DNA from: Ligustrum vulgare
Lineage: Eukaryota; Streptophyta; Magnoliopsida; Lamiales; Oleaceae
Assembly (NCBI GenBank): GCA_963555705.1
Contig: OY743177.1
Span: 56,378,096 to 56,442,095 of the forward strand
DNA length: 64,000 nt
Reading direction: 5' to 3'
This document shows positions 33,706 to 46,860 of this stretch, one piece after another; within the stretch, counting starts at the first letter, position 1; each line of letters begins with the position of its first letter. Both the position numbers and the translations under genes were made by a program. Under the pieces are notes generated by a model that worked only from the letters and a program-made list of their open reading frames with translations, searched no databases and was not told the origin of the DNA.

Positions 33706-36560
33706 AACGAAAAAATACCTTGTTCTTGGGCTGTACCTGAAGCATTGAACTTAGAATCAAAATTGCTCTGAGACAAATAGGTCAGTGGATGCTGCAAAAT
33801 TTGCTCTTCATCAACATAATGGAATATATCATTAAGAACAAAGTAGCCTTTCTCCTGAGGTGCAAGAAAAAAAGTTTGCACAAACTTCCTCTTCACATTG
33901 AAAGTCTTTACATGCACGGAACCCGAAACCACCACTAAAACTCCTTGATTCCAAGATTCTAAAGAATGTGCACTCTTAATTTCTATTCCCCTATAATTGA
34001 GTGATGTGATAAGTTGGTGGATTTGCTGCAAATTAATAAGAGAAGAAAAACTCAAAACACCATTCCAACAAACAATAGACCAAGAAAACATGGAAAAAGA
34101 AATCATGAAAAGTTACATTATTAAGGGAAAGCGGATGAATATAAGTAACAGATTCAGCATTTAATGAAAACTAAGTACCAGAAAAAAGTGGAAATCCTGC
34201 TGCAGTGCATTCACACTACAATATCGAGAAAAGAAACTAAGGTTTCTGTATTTAACACGGGAACCCGATAGGTTGAAGGATCAAACCGACTTGTTGACAG
34301 TTTGGCCAAAATGTCAGATATTAAACCAGAAATATATGGTTTCCTTAAGTTTGAAAGTTCAGATTCTATCTTCTTCAGTCCATTAGATAAGTGAATGAAG
34401 TTTCATACTTAAGATATATAGATTTTAGTATGTCACTTGAATCAACGGATCACTTAGGCTGGGAATGAAACACCAGTGGTAATTGCATTTATCTTGATGG
34501 TGATCTCATTCAGAGGAACTCCAAGAAGCAGAAGGTGGTGGCCAGATCAAGATGGGAAATAAAACTAAATCTATAACACTCGGTATTAAGAAACCCCTAA
34601 TTTCTATTCATAAATTTTTAATGCTGCATCAATAAGGCTTTAGCTCAAGCTTCCGTGGAATTAGCTTGGATTCAGAGTCTATTCTGGGAACTGGGGCTGC
34701 AGCAACATCAGAAACCAGTGTTGTGTTGTGTAGTGATAGCAAAGGGGCTGGTTCACCATCCTCTTACCTAGTGTTCCATGTGCACACAAAGCATAAGATA
34801 GACTTACACACATTCCGGAGAAGATAATCAGGAGCTTGATGTTATATCAAGCAGTAGGTTTATGAACAAGGCACTGAACACAACTATTTTCGAGGTTTTA
34901 AGAAGCAAGTTTAATGTCCAGTCCCCTCCATTACCTTGAGAGAGGCAGTTAGATAAGTTGCAATGTTTGCGTAAGTCGTCATTTTTGAGTTAGCACGTTA
35001 ATAGCTCCTTCACGTAGTCTTCGTATTTAGGCATTGTAAATCAAATCTGATGTAATTAACTCATTTTTCATATCAATTAAAGATCCATAATTTTCTCTCT
35101 TACTAAAAAAAAATTCTCTGCAGAAAATGTAACTGCACATAAATAAATAGTTTCATATAGAATACCAGCATAGCACTGGCTGTCTCTCTGGTGTTGCCAT
35201 CAATCCGAAGCATGGTGCTGGCATTGCTGTAGAACTGGTGCGCGAATTCTGGTTGGTTCTGTAGCATCTGGTAATACTGCCCTACAAAGTATGTTCCAAC
35301 CTAACCAAACATTGAAATTAAGACATAGTCCACAAAGAAAAGATGTATATATATATATATATATATATATACCTACGACGCATGCATCCATGTTGGTAAT
35401 TTTACATTTTATGCAATTTCTTAACTTTAGACGAGTTAGGTCCAAGTTAAGGAGCTACTCAGGCTACTATCAAGATGTTAGTATCTTTTATTTTGATCAG
35501 ATTAGGTATTGTAAGTATTGATTTTTAAAATTAAACATCAAGCTGCAGTGTGGTTATTCTATTATCTACTACCACCATACAAAAATAACAACAAAAATCT
35601 CGTTCTTATTCCCAATAAATGTAGGATTGGCTAAATCATTCCTTTGTCACCGGCTTTCAGTTTATAAATAGGTCTACTGGAAGATCCAACTGCTAGATTC
35701 TTAGCATATAGCAAACATGATAAACCACGTAGCTTTGCTTTTCCCCTGCATCTTCTAACATGTTCTAACCACGTAAACCTCTGATATTTAACGCAATCAT
35801 TACAATTTATAAAAAAATAATTTCCCAAGCCACTTTTTAATCACATATTTTTTTCCTCCACTTTTTAACCACACATTTTACATAAAAAACATAATTAGAC
35901 CAATTTATAAATTGCTACAATGTTACCGAACAAAGCATTTATCTTCTCTGTGATTCATCCTTAACTTGTATTTCGTCAACACAAACACACCAGTGATATC
36001 ATCTATGCATACATGGACAAAAGTGGTATATGCATGCTAAATCAATTAGAGTAATAAGTATTACAAAACACTCTGGCTGACAAGCTGTACACTTCAATAG
36101 CAGAAAGCAAATAATCAAGCAGTAGAATCAGTCAAATCTACACTAGAATATGCATGAAAATAGAAATATGGGGGTGTGAATTCATTAGCGTATATAAATT
36201 ACATTATCCAAAATTCCATATGTAAAATAGAAAAATCGATATACACCAATATACCCATATGCAAAATCAGTCAATGCAAACGGGTTTTACACCTAATCTT
36301 GTTCAATGCTATAGAAAACCAGAAATGGTGGAGCTGCATTACTATCCATATTAACATATAAATTCTCACATGCATTAACAAATACCTACATGTGGATACT
36401 TGTCCATATAATTTTATCACTTCCATGAGGCCATCCGGCCATCCCCATCCAAATAAATCAAAAACACGAGTGTGTGTGTGCGCGCGTGCGCGGCGGCACG
36501 CGTATAGAGAGGGAAAATAACCTGAGCAGCAGTGACTGGCAAAGGAAAAGAAGTCGCCAT
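30530..36560 (-). CDS. G3BP-like protein (NTF2 domain plus RRM), nine exons
   Basis: Exons on the minus strand: 36560-36522, 35300-35166, 34025-33719, 32778-32513, 32398-32221, 32094-31973, 31868-31803, 31309-31228, 30693-30530; phases agree throughout and give 452 residues. Residues about 10-130 form an NTF2-like domain (VGTYFVGQYYQML, YVDEE). The middle is acidic and Ser/Gln-rich. Residues about 312-392 form one RNA-recognition motif with RNP2 VYVRNV and RNP1 DVCYAFVEF. The tail is Arg/Gly-rich. This is the plant counterpart of Ras-GAP SH3-binding proteins, which assemble stress granules on mRNA in the cytoplasm. The exon four/five junction is the least sure: the chosen donor ATT|GTGCGT gives SI-VAKG. 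The gene looks intact. Confidence 0.92.
33674..33702. repeat. (CA)n microsatellite in a G3BP intron
   Basis: About 14 CA units a few bases from the donor side of exon three. Confidence 0.95.
35345..35371. repeat. (TA)n microsatellite in G3BP intron one
   Basis: About 13 TA units, 45 bases upstream of exon two on the minus strand. Confidence 0.95.
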
Positions 36561-37841
36561 TGAGAACAAATGGAACCCACACGAAAAAACCCAGATTTAT
36601 ACAAAACCCAAGATCTGGAAATTCAAATTTCTAGATCCGTAGAAAAAACTAATTCCAACCCAGATTCACTTTCGACATTTTACATTATTCCCTTACAATT
36701 CAAGAACTCCCCTGCACTTCAATTCGTAGTTCCCAAAAAAACATAACTTTTCCTGCTTTTGGTAGAGAAAGATAGTGAGATCACTGAGATGGGCTATTGG
36801 ATAACTGGGTCTTTATGCATATTTTGTGTACGTGATATAGACCAATGGTTATGAGCAGCCTTTTGGTACTCTGAAGGGTGTAGGCGATGGTATTATTTCG
36901 GCGTCGGTGATGTATGAAATGGAACCACAGAAACGAGTTAGCATACAAGTTTTTTGGTTTATTCTGTGAAATGACTGTTTTATTGAATTTTGTGACCCAA
37001 ATGTAACTTCTCTTGACCGATATTTTACTTATTTATTTATTATTATTATTTAAAAAAAAAGTAGTCTTGACAATTGATCAGGTACGGAATAATTTCTGCT
37101 GCCTGACAGTTATGTTGCTCGACACGGGCGTCATGTGCCAGCCACATTTAGCACTCGGACAACATAGGCTACTCGACGTCGGTTAACAAAATTGATCTAA
37201 ACAGTCTCGCTTTGTTGCCACTTGATCATTGTGGACAACGTAACAATTATTCGCATCCAATGAAAAATAATTAAGTTTCAAAATTTAAATATTAGAGATA
37301 TTTGATTGTTTCACATTGAAGGTGGACAACCGATATGTTATACACGATAGGCAACAAAACATTTTATTTGATCTTAGTACTTAATATTAGATTGTACTGA
37401 ATAGACGAAATCTTACCTCTTTTCTTCAATTGTATTTAGTACAAAGATGAAGGATTTACAATCGGTAAATATATCATTTTATTTTTATGAAGTAAAAAAT
37501 GCAAAGTTGATTTATTAAACGATTTTAGTAATAATTGCATGATAAAGAAACATTAATTTAATTTGTGTTGAGTTTTTTGATGGAATGATGTGAGAAATTA
37601 GGGTGTCATCATCATATGAACTAATTTTAGTGGGCTAAAGTGGAAAGTCTTTGTTTGACCCCATTTTTATCCTTAAAAAAAAAAAAAAAAAAGGAGTTAA
37701 AAAATAATGAATTTTTGGATAGTGTGATTGAAAAGTAATTTTTTTTTTTTGAGTTTATGTATAGTAAATTATTTTTATTAATATAATGTGTGTTTGAAAA
37801 ATGAATTTTGAACAATGAGACTCAACCGAGAGCTAAGGCCA
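36561..37841 (-). promoter_or_regulatory. Upstream region of G3BP
   Basis: The first 250 bases before the start codon hold the leader (rich in CTTTTC and CAATTC). TATA-like TATGCATA at about 36814 is one possible core promoter. The remainder to 37841 is AT-rich with A-tracts (37674-37692) and no gene. Confidence 0.35.
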
Positions 37842-38703
37842 TGTTTTCTTTACTATTTTGAGGTCGTTTTCTGTTTTTATTTTCGAAAACGTTAAAAACA
37901 CATTCTCTTTACCATTTTCGAAAACGCATTTTGGAAAACAAAAAAAATTTGTACACAAAACGCAAAACGCCTAAAACCTCGTTTTGGGCGTTTTGTGTGT
38001 ACTTCGACAAAAAATGTCCAAAACGCAGAAAACGCATTTTGAGAAATTTTTTTTTTTTTTTTTTTTTTAAAGAATTATCTTAACTTGGAACTAAGTTTAA
38101 TATAAAGTTTTTATTTTTTATTATTTTTTTTAGAATTATCTTAACTTGGAACAAAGTCTAAATAAAGATTTTTTTTTTTTTTTTTTTTGGAGAATTATCT
38201 TAATTTGAAACTAAGCTTAAATAAAGTTTTATTGAATTCAATATCAACATTACAAAAAAAAAAATTAAGTGAGAATTCTTATTGTTATATTTCAAAAATT
38301 GTACTAATAAATGGAATCTGGTGGTTTTAAAAGAACTTGCATTTTCTGGATTTTAATAGAACTAGAGTTTCCTTAAATCCCGAACCTGACCAAGTTGTTT
38401 TAATATAAACTCTTAATGCTCACATTAGTGTATTGCATGTAACCATATTTTCAGTGTATTGTGAAAGGAAATTTGAGTTTGAGTCAGTAGTATTCTGCAA
38501 GCAAATTAATTAAAAATAGTTTAAATAGTATTCTGCAAAATTTCAAACAGAACGTGTTTTCCAACTTTTCATTTTCAAAAACAGTTTTCAGAAATGACAA
38601 ACCAAATTCATTTTCAGCAAATTTGAAAATAAAAATGAAAACAGAAAATACAAAACATTTTCGAAAATAAAAAATACAAAATAAAATACAAACAGAACGT
38701 CAA
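37842..38703. mobile_element. Non-autonomous TIR element, 'AAACGC' family, copy one
   Basis: The left end reads TTTTCTTTACTATTTTGAGG and has TTTTTATTTTCGAAAAC nearby. The right end, on the opposite strand, starts GACGTTCTGTTTGTATTTTA and also carries TTTCGAAAATG, so the ends are imperfect inverted repeats. The body has many AAAACGC words and long T-runs and no ORF. A close relative lies at 56806-57682. No certain target duplication was seen. Confidence 0.6.
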
Positions 38704-39096
38704 ATTTTGGAACCCCCAAAAGCAAAAAAGATGGTAGCTTTTGATCCATTTTAAAGTCTTCTCTTTAAAGCAATAAATTTATGTAAACTTAGGTCATAGA
38801 CAATATTTTAAAGTCTTCTCTTTAATTGTATTTAATTTAATGTTTACGACTTACTAAAACTAATAGGCTTTAATAACAGTTTATTAAAACCTATTGGTGG
38901 CGTTATTACTTAACTTATTTTCGATAAACTTGATTATAAATAAGTTCAAAATCAATATTGAAAAATATTTTTGCTTATTTAACTTAATGTTGTTATTATG
39001 TAGTATTGAAATATGAAACGATAAGCTTAGTTATAATTGAGTTTTAACACTTCGGTTCTCATGTGCGCGACGCACAGGAGAACCTTATGCGCTACA

Positions 39097-40197
39097 TTTT
39101 TGCCTTACCTTGTCAATTGGAAGATGTTAGCAGCCTTTCCTTTAATTTTTTTTTTTTCATTATTTGTTTTGTTTATTTTTTTATCTTATGTTATCTTTTA
39201 TATAATTCTAATTATTTTAGTTGGCATCCGTTTAATACACAAAATAAATTGATTTATAAATTTATTTATAAATTACACAATTTCTCAAATCACATTTTAA
39301 TTCAATACATTTTCTCTCTTTAATTTTCGATCACTAATTTTACTTCAATTAGGTAAAAAAAACTAATTTATAAATTAAACAATGTTATCAAACAAAGGCT
39401 TAATTTATCTTATAATTTACCTTTTTGTAATGCATTATTTTCGTTTTTACTTTAGTCATAAATAAATTTTAATGGGAAATGTGTTATGAAATGTGATCTT
39501 TTATGAAATGTGTTATTCTTGTCTTCTATTTTATTGTAATAAATTCTAATATACGTACATTTATTAAATTTTGTCTGATTTTCTATTTGAGACTCATTAT
39601 AAATAAAATATTTTTTTCTCTTCTTTTCAACCACACGTTTATCAATAAAATAATATTATACATAAAAACATTAAAAACTCACTACTTTTTAAACACGATA
39701 AATTTGTTCAAAATGGTGCGAAAAGAGATTGAAATCATCCAAGAAGACAATCACGTCTCAGACGAAGAGAAATTGACTTGCTTGTTGTTACAGTGGACAT
39801 GACAAAAGAACTGGTTCGACCTTAACGTCGAAATTAGTTGATCGACAACTATTAATTGATTCAAATGGAATTTAAAAAATGGAGAGAGAAAATGTGTGTG
39901 GTTAAAGTGGTTTGAGAAATTATTTTATTTATAATTTTTTTAAAAGTTATTTTATTTATTAAAATTGATTCAAAAGGAATTTAATAAATGTACGTATATT
40001 AAAATTTATTTACGATAAAAGTAAAAACATAAATACTGCATTACAAAAAGACAAATTATAAGATAAATTAGACATTTTTTTGGTAATATTGTTTAATTTA
40101 TAAATTAGTTTATTTATCTAATTGAAGTAAAATTAGTGATCAAAAATTGAAGAAAGGAAATGTGTTGAATTAAAATGTGATTTGAATATAGAAGGCA
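39097..40197. mobile_element. Foldback element, copy one of a segmental duplication
   Basis: Two inverted arms (39282-39570 and about 39967-40190) enclose a loop with a short ORF, 39713-39802, reading MVRKEIEIIQEDNHVSDEEK and ending LLLQWT. The arms pair along stretches such as TATACGTACATTTATTAAA. The same structure recurs at 55693-56800 with very high identity. No transposase is present and the superfamily is not clear. Confidence 0.6.
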
Positions 40198-40460
40198 ATA
40201 AAAGCTACTGTTTTTGTCATTTCATAGCGGTCATATTTTTATATCTTTATACAGCTAAGTAGCGATTTAAATTTGAGCCAAATCAAATTCGTACAAATCG
40301 TATCAAACCCAACAAGATGGGTTGGTGGACGTTTTAAAAGAAAGAAAACATTCTTTATATTTTCATAAAATAAAAGGACGTGATTGATTTATTAAACTAT
40401 AATAATTGCATAATAAGGGGAAATTGGAGTGGGTATATTGGACTGTTATGTATGAATTAA

Positions 40461-40986
40461 GGGTGTGTTTGATTGCAAAGATGAAAAATGGGTAGAAAGA
40501 AAAAAAATTTCAAGGAAAATATTTGTCTAGAAATTATTTTCGTGGAAAATATGAATTGAAAGTGTTTGATTGGTTTGATTTTCTAGGTGAAAAAAGTGAG
40601 GAATTTTTCAAGTTTCGTTATTTGATTGACATTATTTTTCATGACAAATAAAGTAAATTTTAGCTATTTTTTTAATTTATTTTTTACTTGTTTAACACAT
40701 TTGTACTTGATAATGATAATATTAATTTTTTGAAAAAAAATAAATCAATTAACAATAAAAAAATTGATCAAACGTGATGAAAATAATTTTTCATGTAACA
40801 TGAAAAATCTTTTCTCAACCAAACCAAGAAAAAATATTTTCCACCAAATCATTGAAAATGGGCACGTGAGGGAGCTTTGTGGAAAAAAATTTCCATGACA
40901 AATTTTTGCAATCAGACACAAAAAAGTGGAAAAATAAGAAAAAGTTTTCCTTTTCCTCGAAAAATTATACTTAATCAAACATACTC
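40461..40986. mobile_element. Tourist-like MITE, first of a tandem pair
   Basis: It starts GGGTGTGTTTGATT and ends AATCAAACATACTC, with TAA on each side (40458-40460 and 40987-40989). TAA duplications and these ends fit PIF/Harbinger-type Tourist MITEs. The interior has no ORF that recurs or looks like protein. Confidence 0.8.
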
Positions 40987-40989
40987 TAA

Positions 40990-43900
40990 GGATGTGTTTG
41001 ATTGCAATGGTGAAAAAAATGAATAGAAAAAAGGAAAATATTTGCCTACAAATAATTTTCATGAAAAATATGAATTTGAAGTATTTGATTGGTTTAATTT
41101 TCTATGTATAAAAAGTGTGAAATTTTCCAAATTTCGTCGTTTGATAGACATTATTTTTCATGGCAAATAAAGTAAATTTTAATTATTTTATTAAAAAAAA
41201 AGATTTTTTTACGTGTGTACTTGATGATGATAATGTTATTTTATGAAAAATAAATAAATCAATTAACAATAATAAAATTGATCAAACATGACAAAAATTC
41301 TTTTCCTTGTAACATGCACTAGTACAAAATTACACAAAAAAAGTAACATATTAGCGTCGTTTTTTCTCAAAAAACGACGCATCAAAAAACGCGGTGGCAA
41401 AATTGTAATTAAAAATTTATAAAAGGTGTCGGTTCTTTAGTAAGAACTGACGCTGGTGGAGCCGCCCAAGTAAGGGCGTCGATTCATTAGTAAGAACGAC
41501 GCCTGTTAATTAAAGGCGCCGGTTCTTGGAAGGAACCGTCGCCTTTAAGTTAAGTATATCTGCCCTGTTAGGTCTTAATCTTCAGCTCTCCACAGCGTTG
41601 CTCACTCCACAACGCCTTAAAGCTCAGCCTCCAAGCTCGTATCGTTCATCACACTCCCCCTCCGTCGCCACCATCACCACCGACCGGTAGTGTAGCTCTA
41701 AACTAGTGTAGGTGATGACATTCTCAACCTTATTCAGATTTGCAGGTTAGTCGTTTGTGTTAATCCCCCCATGGGTCACTCTAATTTCTGATTTTGTAAC
41801 TAATTGAGGCTGGGTCTGTGGTTGTTTGGTTTTGTGGCCTTGAGTTCGGTGCTGCATTTGGTGTTTATTTGGCCGATTTTCTTGATTTTTGACTTGTGGG
41901 TAATCTGGCCGATTTAGTGTAGAGCTTCATCTTGTGGGTAATCTGAACTTCGCGCTACTATAGAGAGAAAATCCATTTTCCTTGAAGCAACCTCAAATCG
42001 ATTTGAAACTAGGGCATCACCGCCGATGTGTTGCTTGTCGTGACAAAAGAAACTTGGCTCTCTTGTTTTGCTCAATTTTAGGGCTTCTCGGTCCCAAAAA
42101 AAAATTCAGAACCTCTCCACAGAAACACGTGAAAGGCACATTTTAAATGAATAAATTGATCCTGTGTTAAATTAAAATTAATGGTACTACACTAAATATT
42201 GATGGTATTATGCTAAAATTTTACATGATTATGTAGTGTGGTAGAGTTTGGATAGTTTCATTTGACATTGTTATACAGTGCATACGTTCCTTTTTATGAC
42301 GTTTGCTAATTATTATTGATAGTAAGATCAAAATGTGGGTTATGAATATTCAGGCTACCCGTGGAGTTGAGCTGTGGTAAGTCATTAATGCCACTGCATT
42401 CGGTGACTGCATCTGTATTCCTAAAGTCAAAACTATCTTCAAAGGTTGGCCAATGGGACTGTCTTTCTGAAGGTACGCATTGGAGCACGATTTCTACGTT
42501 TCATATTGTATTTTTCACCATTGAAATTCTCACAAGCAATTATAGCAATGTAAGAGTGCTGCAGCACTTGTTCGATGCTCAACTTGTTCACTCGTTTACT
42601 CTGATTTGGATTTTCGTTAATATTTTTTTTTTTGATAAAGCTCAAATTGTATTATTTCTTATTCATATGAGAATGGTATATGATCCACCTTGTTTCATCT
42701 TGCTGCTTAAGATTGCAGGAATTGTGACATTGTGTGTTGTGAATTTTAATTTTGGGACTTGGGTTTGTTTATTCTGAAATTTGATGTATAACTATGCATC
42801 TATTGAAATTTGATGTATAAAACTTTCATTTGAGTGTCATGGGAACTGAGAAGCATCGACGCCTAATCTGAAACTTTGTCTACCATGAAACTACCATGAT
42901 ATCCTAGTATGTCTTCATTTTGGAAAGCTGTATGTTTCTTTCGAGGTTTGTGGATGTGATAATTATCTTGCTTTATGACAGGTTTTGCCACCACTATAAC
43001 ATTCCCTTTAAACTCTTGGGCTTACCAAATGATAAGAACACCACCTCGGATATGTTCTTTCTTTAACAAGAATAACTTGTTAATATCAAATTATTGTAAT
43101 CGTGTGTTAAAATGTGACTGGGAGATTTATTTAGGCTCCTTATTTTTTGAAATGTTAACTGATTTTACATTGTAGGTGGTAGAATTTCCTGATTATACCA
43201 TTTAATCCTCACTTCCTTTAGCTCAACTCCATGATATATACATGTTTGTCATTGAAAATGCACAAAAATAAAAGGCTTCTTGATCTCTATATAAATTGAT
43301 GTGAAAAATAGCGACATTGTTTTAGTATACTTTGTCTATTTATTGCAGGTTTTTTAAAAGTGTAATGTTTTTAATCTCATCTAATGTTAGAATGAAAAGG
43401 ATTTATATCCTTGTGCTTCAGCCATCAGTTATGCCCATTGGTTTTTTATCCAGTTGATAAATGATTTTTCTCTGTCAAATTTCTTATTTTTGATTCAGTG
43501 AATGGTCCCCCCCCCCCCCCGAAAAAAGAATTTTTTTTTCCGTGAATGAATATGTCTGAGAGTTACGTGAAAATTGCAAGCATTCTATAAATGTTTCAAG
43601 GCTTCTATAAATGTTTCATTACTTGTCATTACTTGGAAGTTTATTGATTAAATTTCTGTTACTTTATATACATTTTTGATGCAGTTGTTTACCTGAGAGC
43701 CACATGTGATTGATTTTCAGGGACGTGAAAGTTATTGATTTTCTCCATCGAAAACTTCATAGGTAGGTGATTCATTTTTATATTATTATAAAAGAGCTAA
43801 CTTTAAAAAAGTCAGTTTCTAAATTTGGTACATCTCCAAGTGATCTAACTTGGATTTTGTTGACTAATGATTTTCTTTACACAAGGTATAAGTTATTGAT

Positions 43901-44766
43901 GATAGTTGTTTAATTATGATTTATATGTAATTGTCATAATAAATATTAATTCTTATTAATTATTTTTAGGCATGTCAAGAATTTTATTCAACAGAGGAAA
44001 TTGACGAGGTTCGAAATTTATGGGCCAAATACTTCGTCGAAGAGTGTGTAAATTTGGCTCATTTTATGTTAACATGTACAAATTTTTTAACAATATTGTG
44101 AATAGAAAATTAATTATTACGAAATTCTGTTTATTGAGTTATAAAGTTTTGTTTTGCATTCCTCGATTATATATTTGTTGAAAATAATTAGTTGATGTGT
44201 ATGTGATTGTTATAGTGTATATAGGTATAATGGAAATATAAATAAATGAATAATTAAAAAAAAAAAAATTCATACTAAAAGGCGTCGGTTGTTGTCGAAA
44301 ACCGACGCCTATAAGTATGACTTAAGGCGTCGGTTGTTTTATAACAACCGACGCCTTAAGTCATTAAAAGGCGTCGTTTGTTTATAACAACTGACGCCTT
44401 TTATATGATTGAAGGCATCGGTTGTTACTTAACAACCGACGCTTTAAATTAATATAAGGCGTCGGTTTATAACCGACGCCTTAAGTATACAGTATTAGCG
44501 TCGCTACTATAGGCGTCTCCTGTACAATCGACGCCTTTTTCGCTTTACAACCGACGCCTTTGACTCTTATTGTACTAGTGATGGGAAAAAAAATACTCAG
44601 CAAAACCATTAAAAAAAGTTTTCCTCCTTTACCTAGAAAATTGGCCCGTGAAGGGGTTGTACGGAAAATCTTTTCTTGAGAAAATTTCGATTATCAGACA
44701 ACATAAAAAGGGGAAAGTAGGAAATTATTTTCCTTTTCCAAAAAAGAACTACTATTAAACAGGCTC
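40990..44766. mobile_element. Tourist-like MITE, second of the pair, split by a CACTA element
   Basis: It is related to the first copy over its full length: 40990-41316 plus 44584-44766. It shares the middle TAA (40987-40989) with the first copy and is followed by TAA at 44767-44769. The CACTA element at 41317-44580 is inserted inside it. Confidence 0.8.
41317..44580. mobile_element. Non-autonomous CACTA (En/Spm) transposon
   Basis: Perfect CACTAGTACA ends in inverted orientation and a 3-bp target duplication ATG (41314-41316 and 44581-44583) define a 3,264-bp element. Subterminal GGCGTCGGTT repeats, mostly as hairpins with AACCGACGCC, fill 41356-41550 and 44278-44575; these are the usual transposase-binding arrays. 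The interior (41560-44270) shows transcript-like pieces with possible splice sites, for example an acceptor before 43971 followed by an open stretch containing EIDEVRNLWAKYF, but no transposase. It may contain captured or degenerate coding sequence. Confidence 0.92.
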
Positions 44767-44769
44767 TAA

Positions 44770-46860
44770 TATAATCATGATCAGGTCATTCGATATTCAT
44801 TAAAGAAAAAAAAAAATATATCTTGTGGGGCTGTGCTTTGTGCTAGTCATGTAAAAATATGCTTTGATTGAGGGTTGAAACAAATGAGAATTTTGTGACA
44901 AAATGACTTGTTCTAGGGTCATGTTGACTTTCAAATTTGGTTGAGATTCATAACGTGTCAACATATCATGGTCCTATCTCCTCCACATGTAGGTTATGTG
45001 CGTCCTTGTATGCAAGACCAAGGCTCCTCCAAGAACAATCAAAGACAGGGAGGCTATGATCGTACTTCCCAAGAAAAGGCCTGTATTGAAATATGGGTGC
45101 GGGAGTGAGAGCCAAGTATAAATATCGAAGAATTTTACTATTTGTACAAATTTGTTTAAAGATTGAATTATAAATCAGCAATCACAAAATCACCAACACA
45201 CTATTGGTAAACAAATCTAGACAACGTGAATGTACAAACATCATTTTCCAATACCGGATATTCAACACCTATCATTGCACAAGGTCATAAACAAAAGAGA
45301 TGAATGAAAACTCTCTGGATGTTTGACATGTGACTTCATACCAACGGTTCACTAGTCAAGTTTCATCATGTCACAATGATGTGTTTTAGACATCAATAAG
45401 TTTGTAACATCACATACTGCCTGGTGGATAAAAAAATATTTGACACAAAATTTTCATCGCAAGTAATGCCACTTTAATCACATCTCTCGTGGTCCATATG
45501 CAAGAACTTGTAATTCCCACAAGGCTTGAGGGTTGAACTCCATCCCTTCGGACATGAAGGTCCCTATCAACAAGAATTTCAACACTTTTGATAGCCTGGG
45601 TTTGAAGAATTGATTTCCCTAGCATAAGTGATAGCACCCATGATAACATCAAAATATATGTAGTAGCAAGTACTCGGACTAAATATGTAGTAGTGTACCC
45701 ATAAATGTTAACTTCCTATTTACTATATAGCATGTTTGGCCCAGCTTAACTGTTACTTATTTCCGGATTTTTCTCCCAGCTTATTTCAGCATGTATGTAA
45801 ATTCAAAGGAAGTATCTTTTAAGCTGAACATGCAAAAGATTAAGCAGAAGTGTCGGTGCATTGCTTGAACTCTACATTCATGGGACTCCATCAAAGACTT
45901 TACTTTTTAATATTCTTCATGCTTTTATTGTTGATTTAAAGAGTTGACCTCTTAGAAACAAGTGATATTGACATGAAAAATAATATTCTACCTACCTTAT
46001 TCTATCTAGATTCTCTAACAAACAATTGTTCAGATAGAGCCTAGCTAGAAGTATCAAGCTCGGCTGCCGATCGATCTTCTACCAGCGGACTGTGGCAGGA
46101 TACCGAGCCTAAATGTTATTACTATTAGGTATTGAGTCTTCAACTTAACAAATGTTCTGGTAAATTTGTTTATAAACAAGTTTTTTCTTCACATTTTCTT
46201 AAACTTCTTTTTAACTACACACATTTTTCTAAATTAATTTTAAACCATACATTTTACTTCAAAAAATTCAAATTCTTTTCTTATAATAAAAACAACGCTT
46301 CAATCATAGGCTTACTTATTACATTTGAGTCTTCAATATTCAATTTCCGGAGAAAAAGTTGCTTTGGGACAATCTGTAGCTATACTTGAGAATTTTGAAG
46401 TCAGGTCAAAATTCAATTAGATAAAATAAACATTACCGGCCATCCAGCAGTAAGTCCTCACTTTGGAGAACAACGACCACCGACCTCAATGCTATCGAAC
46501 TCGGCTTTCAACACAGCGACATCATTAATTCCCAGCTTCCGATCTGACCTATTGTCATATCCAAGCATAGTTCGAAATTCCCAAAGCATTATATACTTGC
46601 ACATCATCTACAATCTAAAACATGAAAAAAATAGCAAGTTTCTTAGGTCAATCATGCCCCTACAAAAAGTTACAATAAAGTTTTAGTTCTTTAATGCAAT
46701 CATTAATTTGCCTTGAAAAATATAAATAAATCAATTTATAATTGTTACAATGTTGCCAAATTATAAAAGTAACAGCTTATCATCATTTTTCTTGAAAACA
46801 AAAGTTACATTTTCTATTGTAATAATTACACAATTTTGTCTATAAATAGGAGACAATGAT
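44770..46860. other. Intergenic region without a recognisable gene
   Basis: The short minus-strand ORFs at 45652-45410 and 45181-44966 have no motif I recognise; one frame near 45040-45140 would encode a hydrophobic segment. MITE-like degenerate repeats occur at about 46150-46270 and 46715-46765. Nothing else is supported. Confidence 0.4.

Noticed and set aside
45410..45652. Minus-strand ORF of 80 codons in the intergenic region
   Set aside because: Open frame and mixed composition, but no recognisable motif, no exon partners and no repeat copy.
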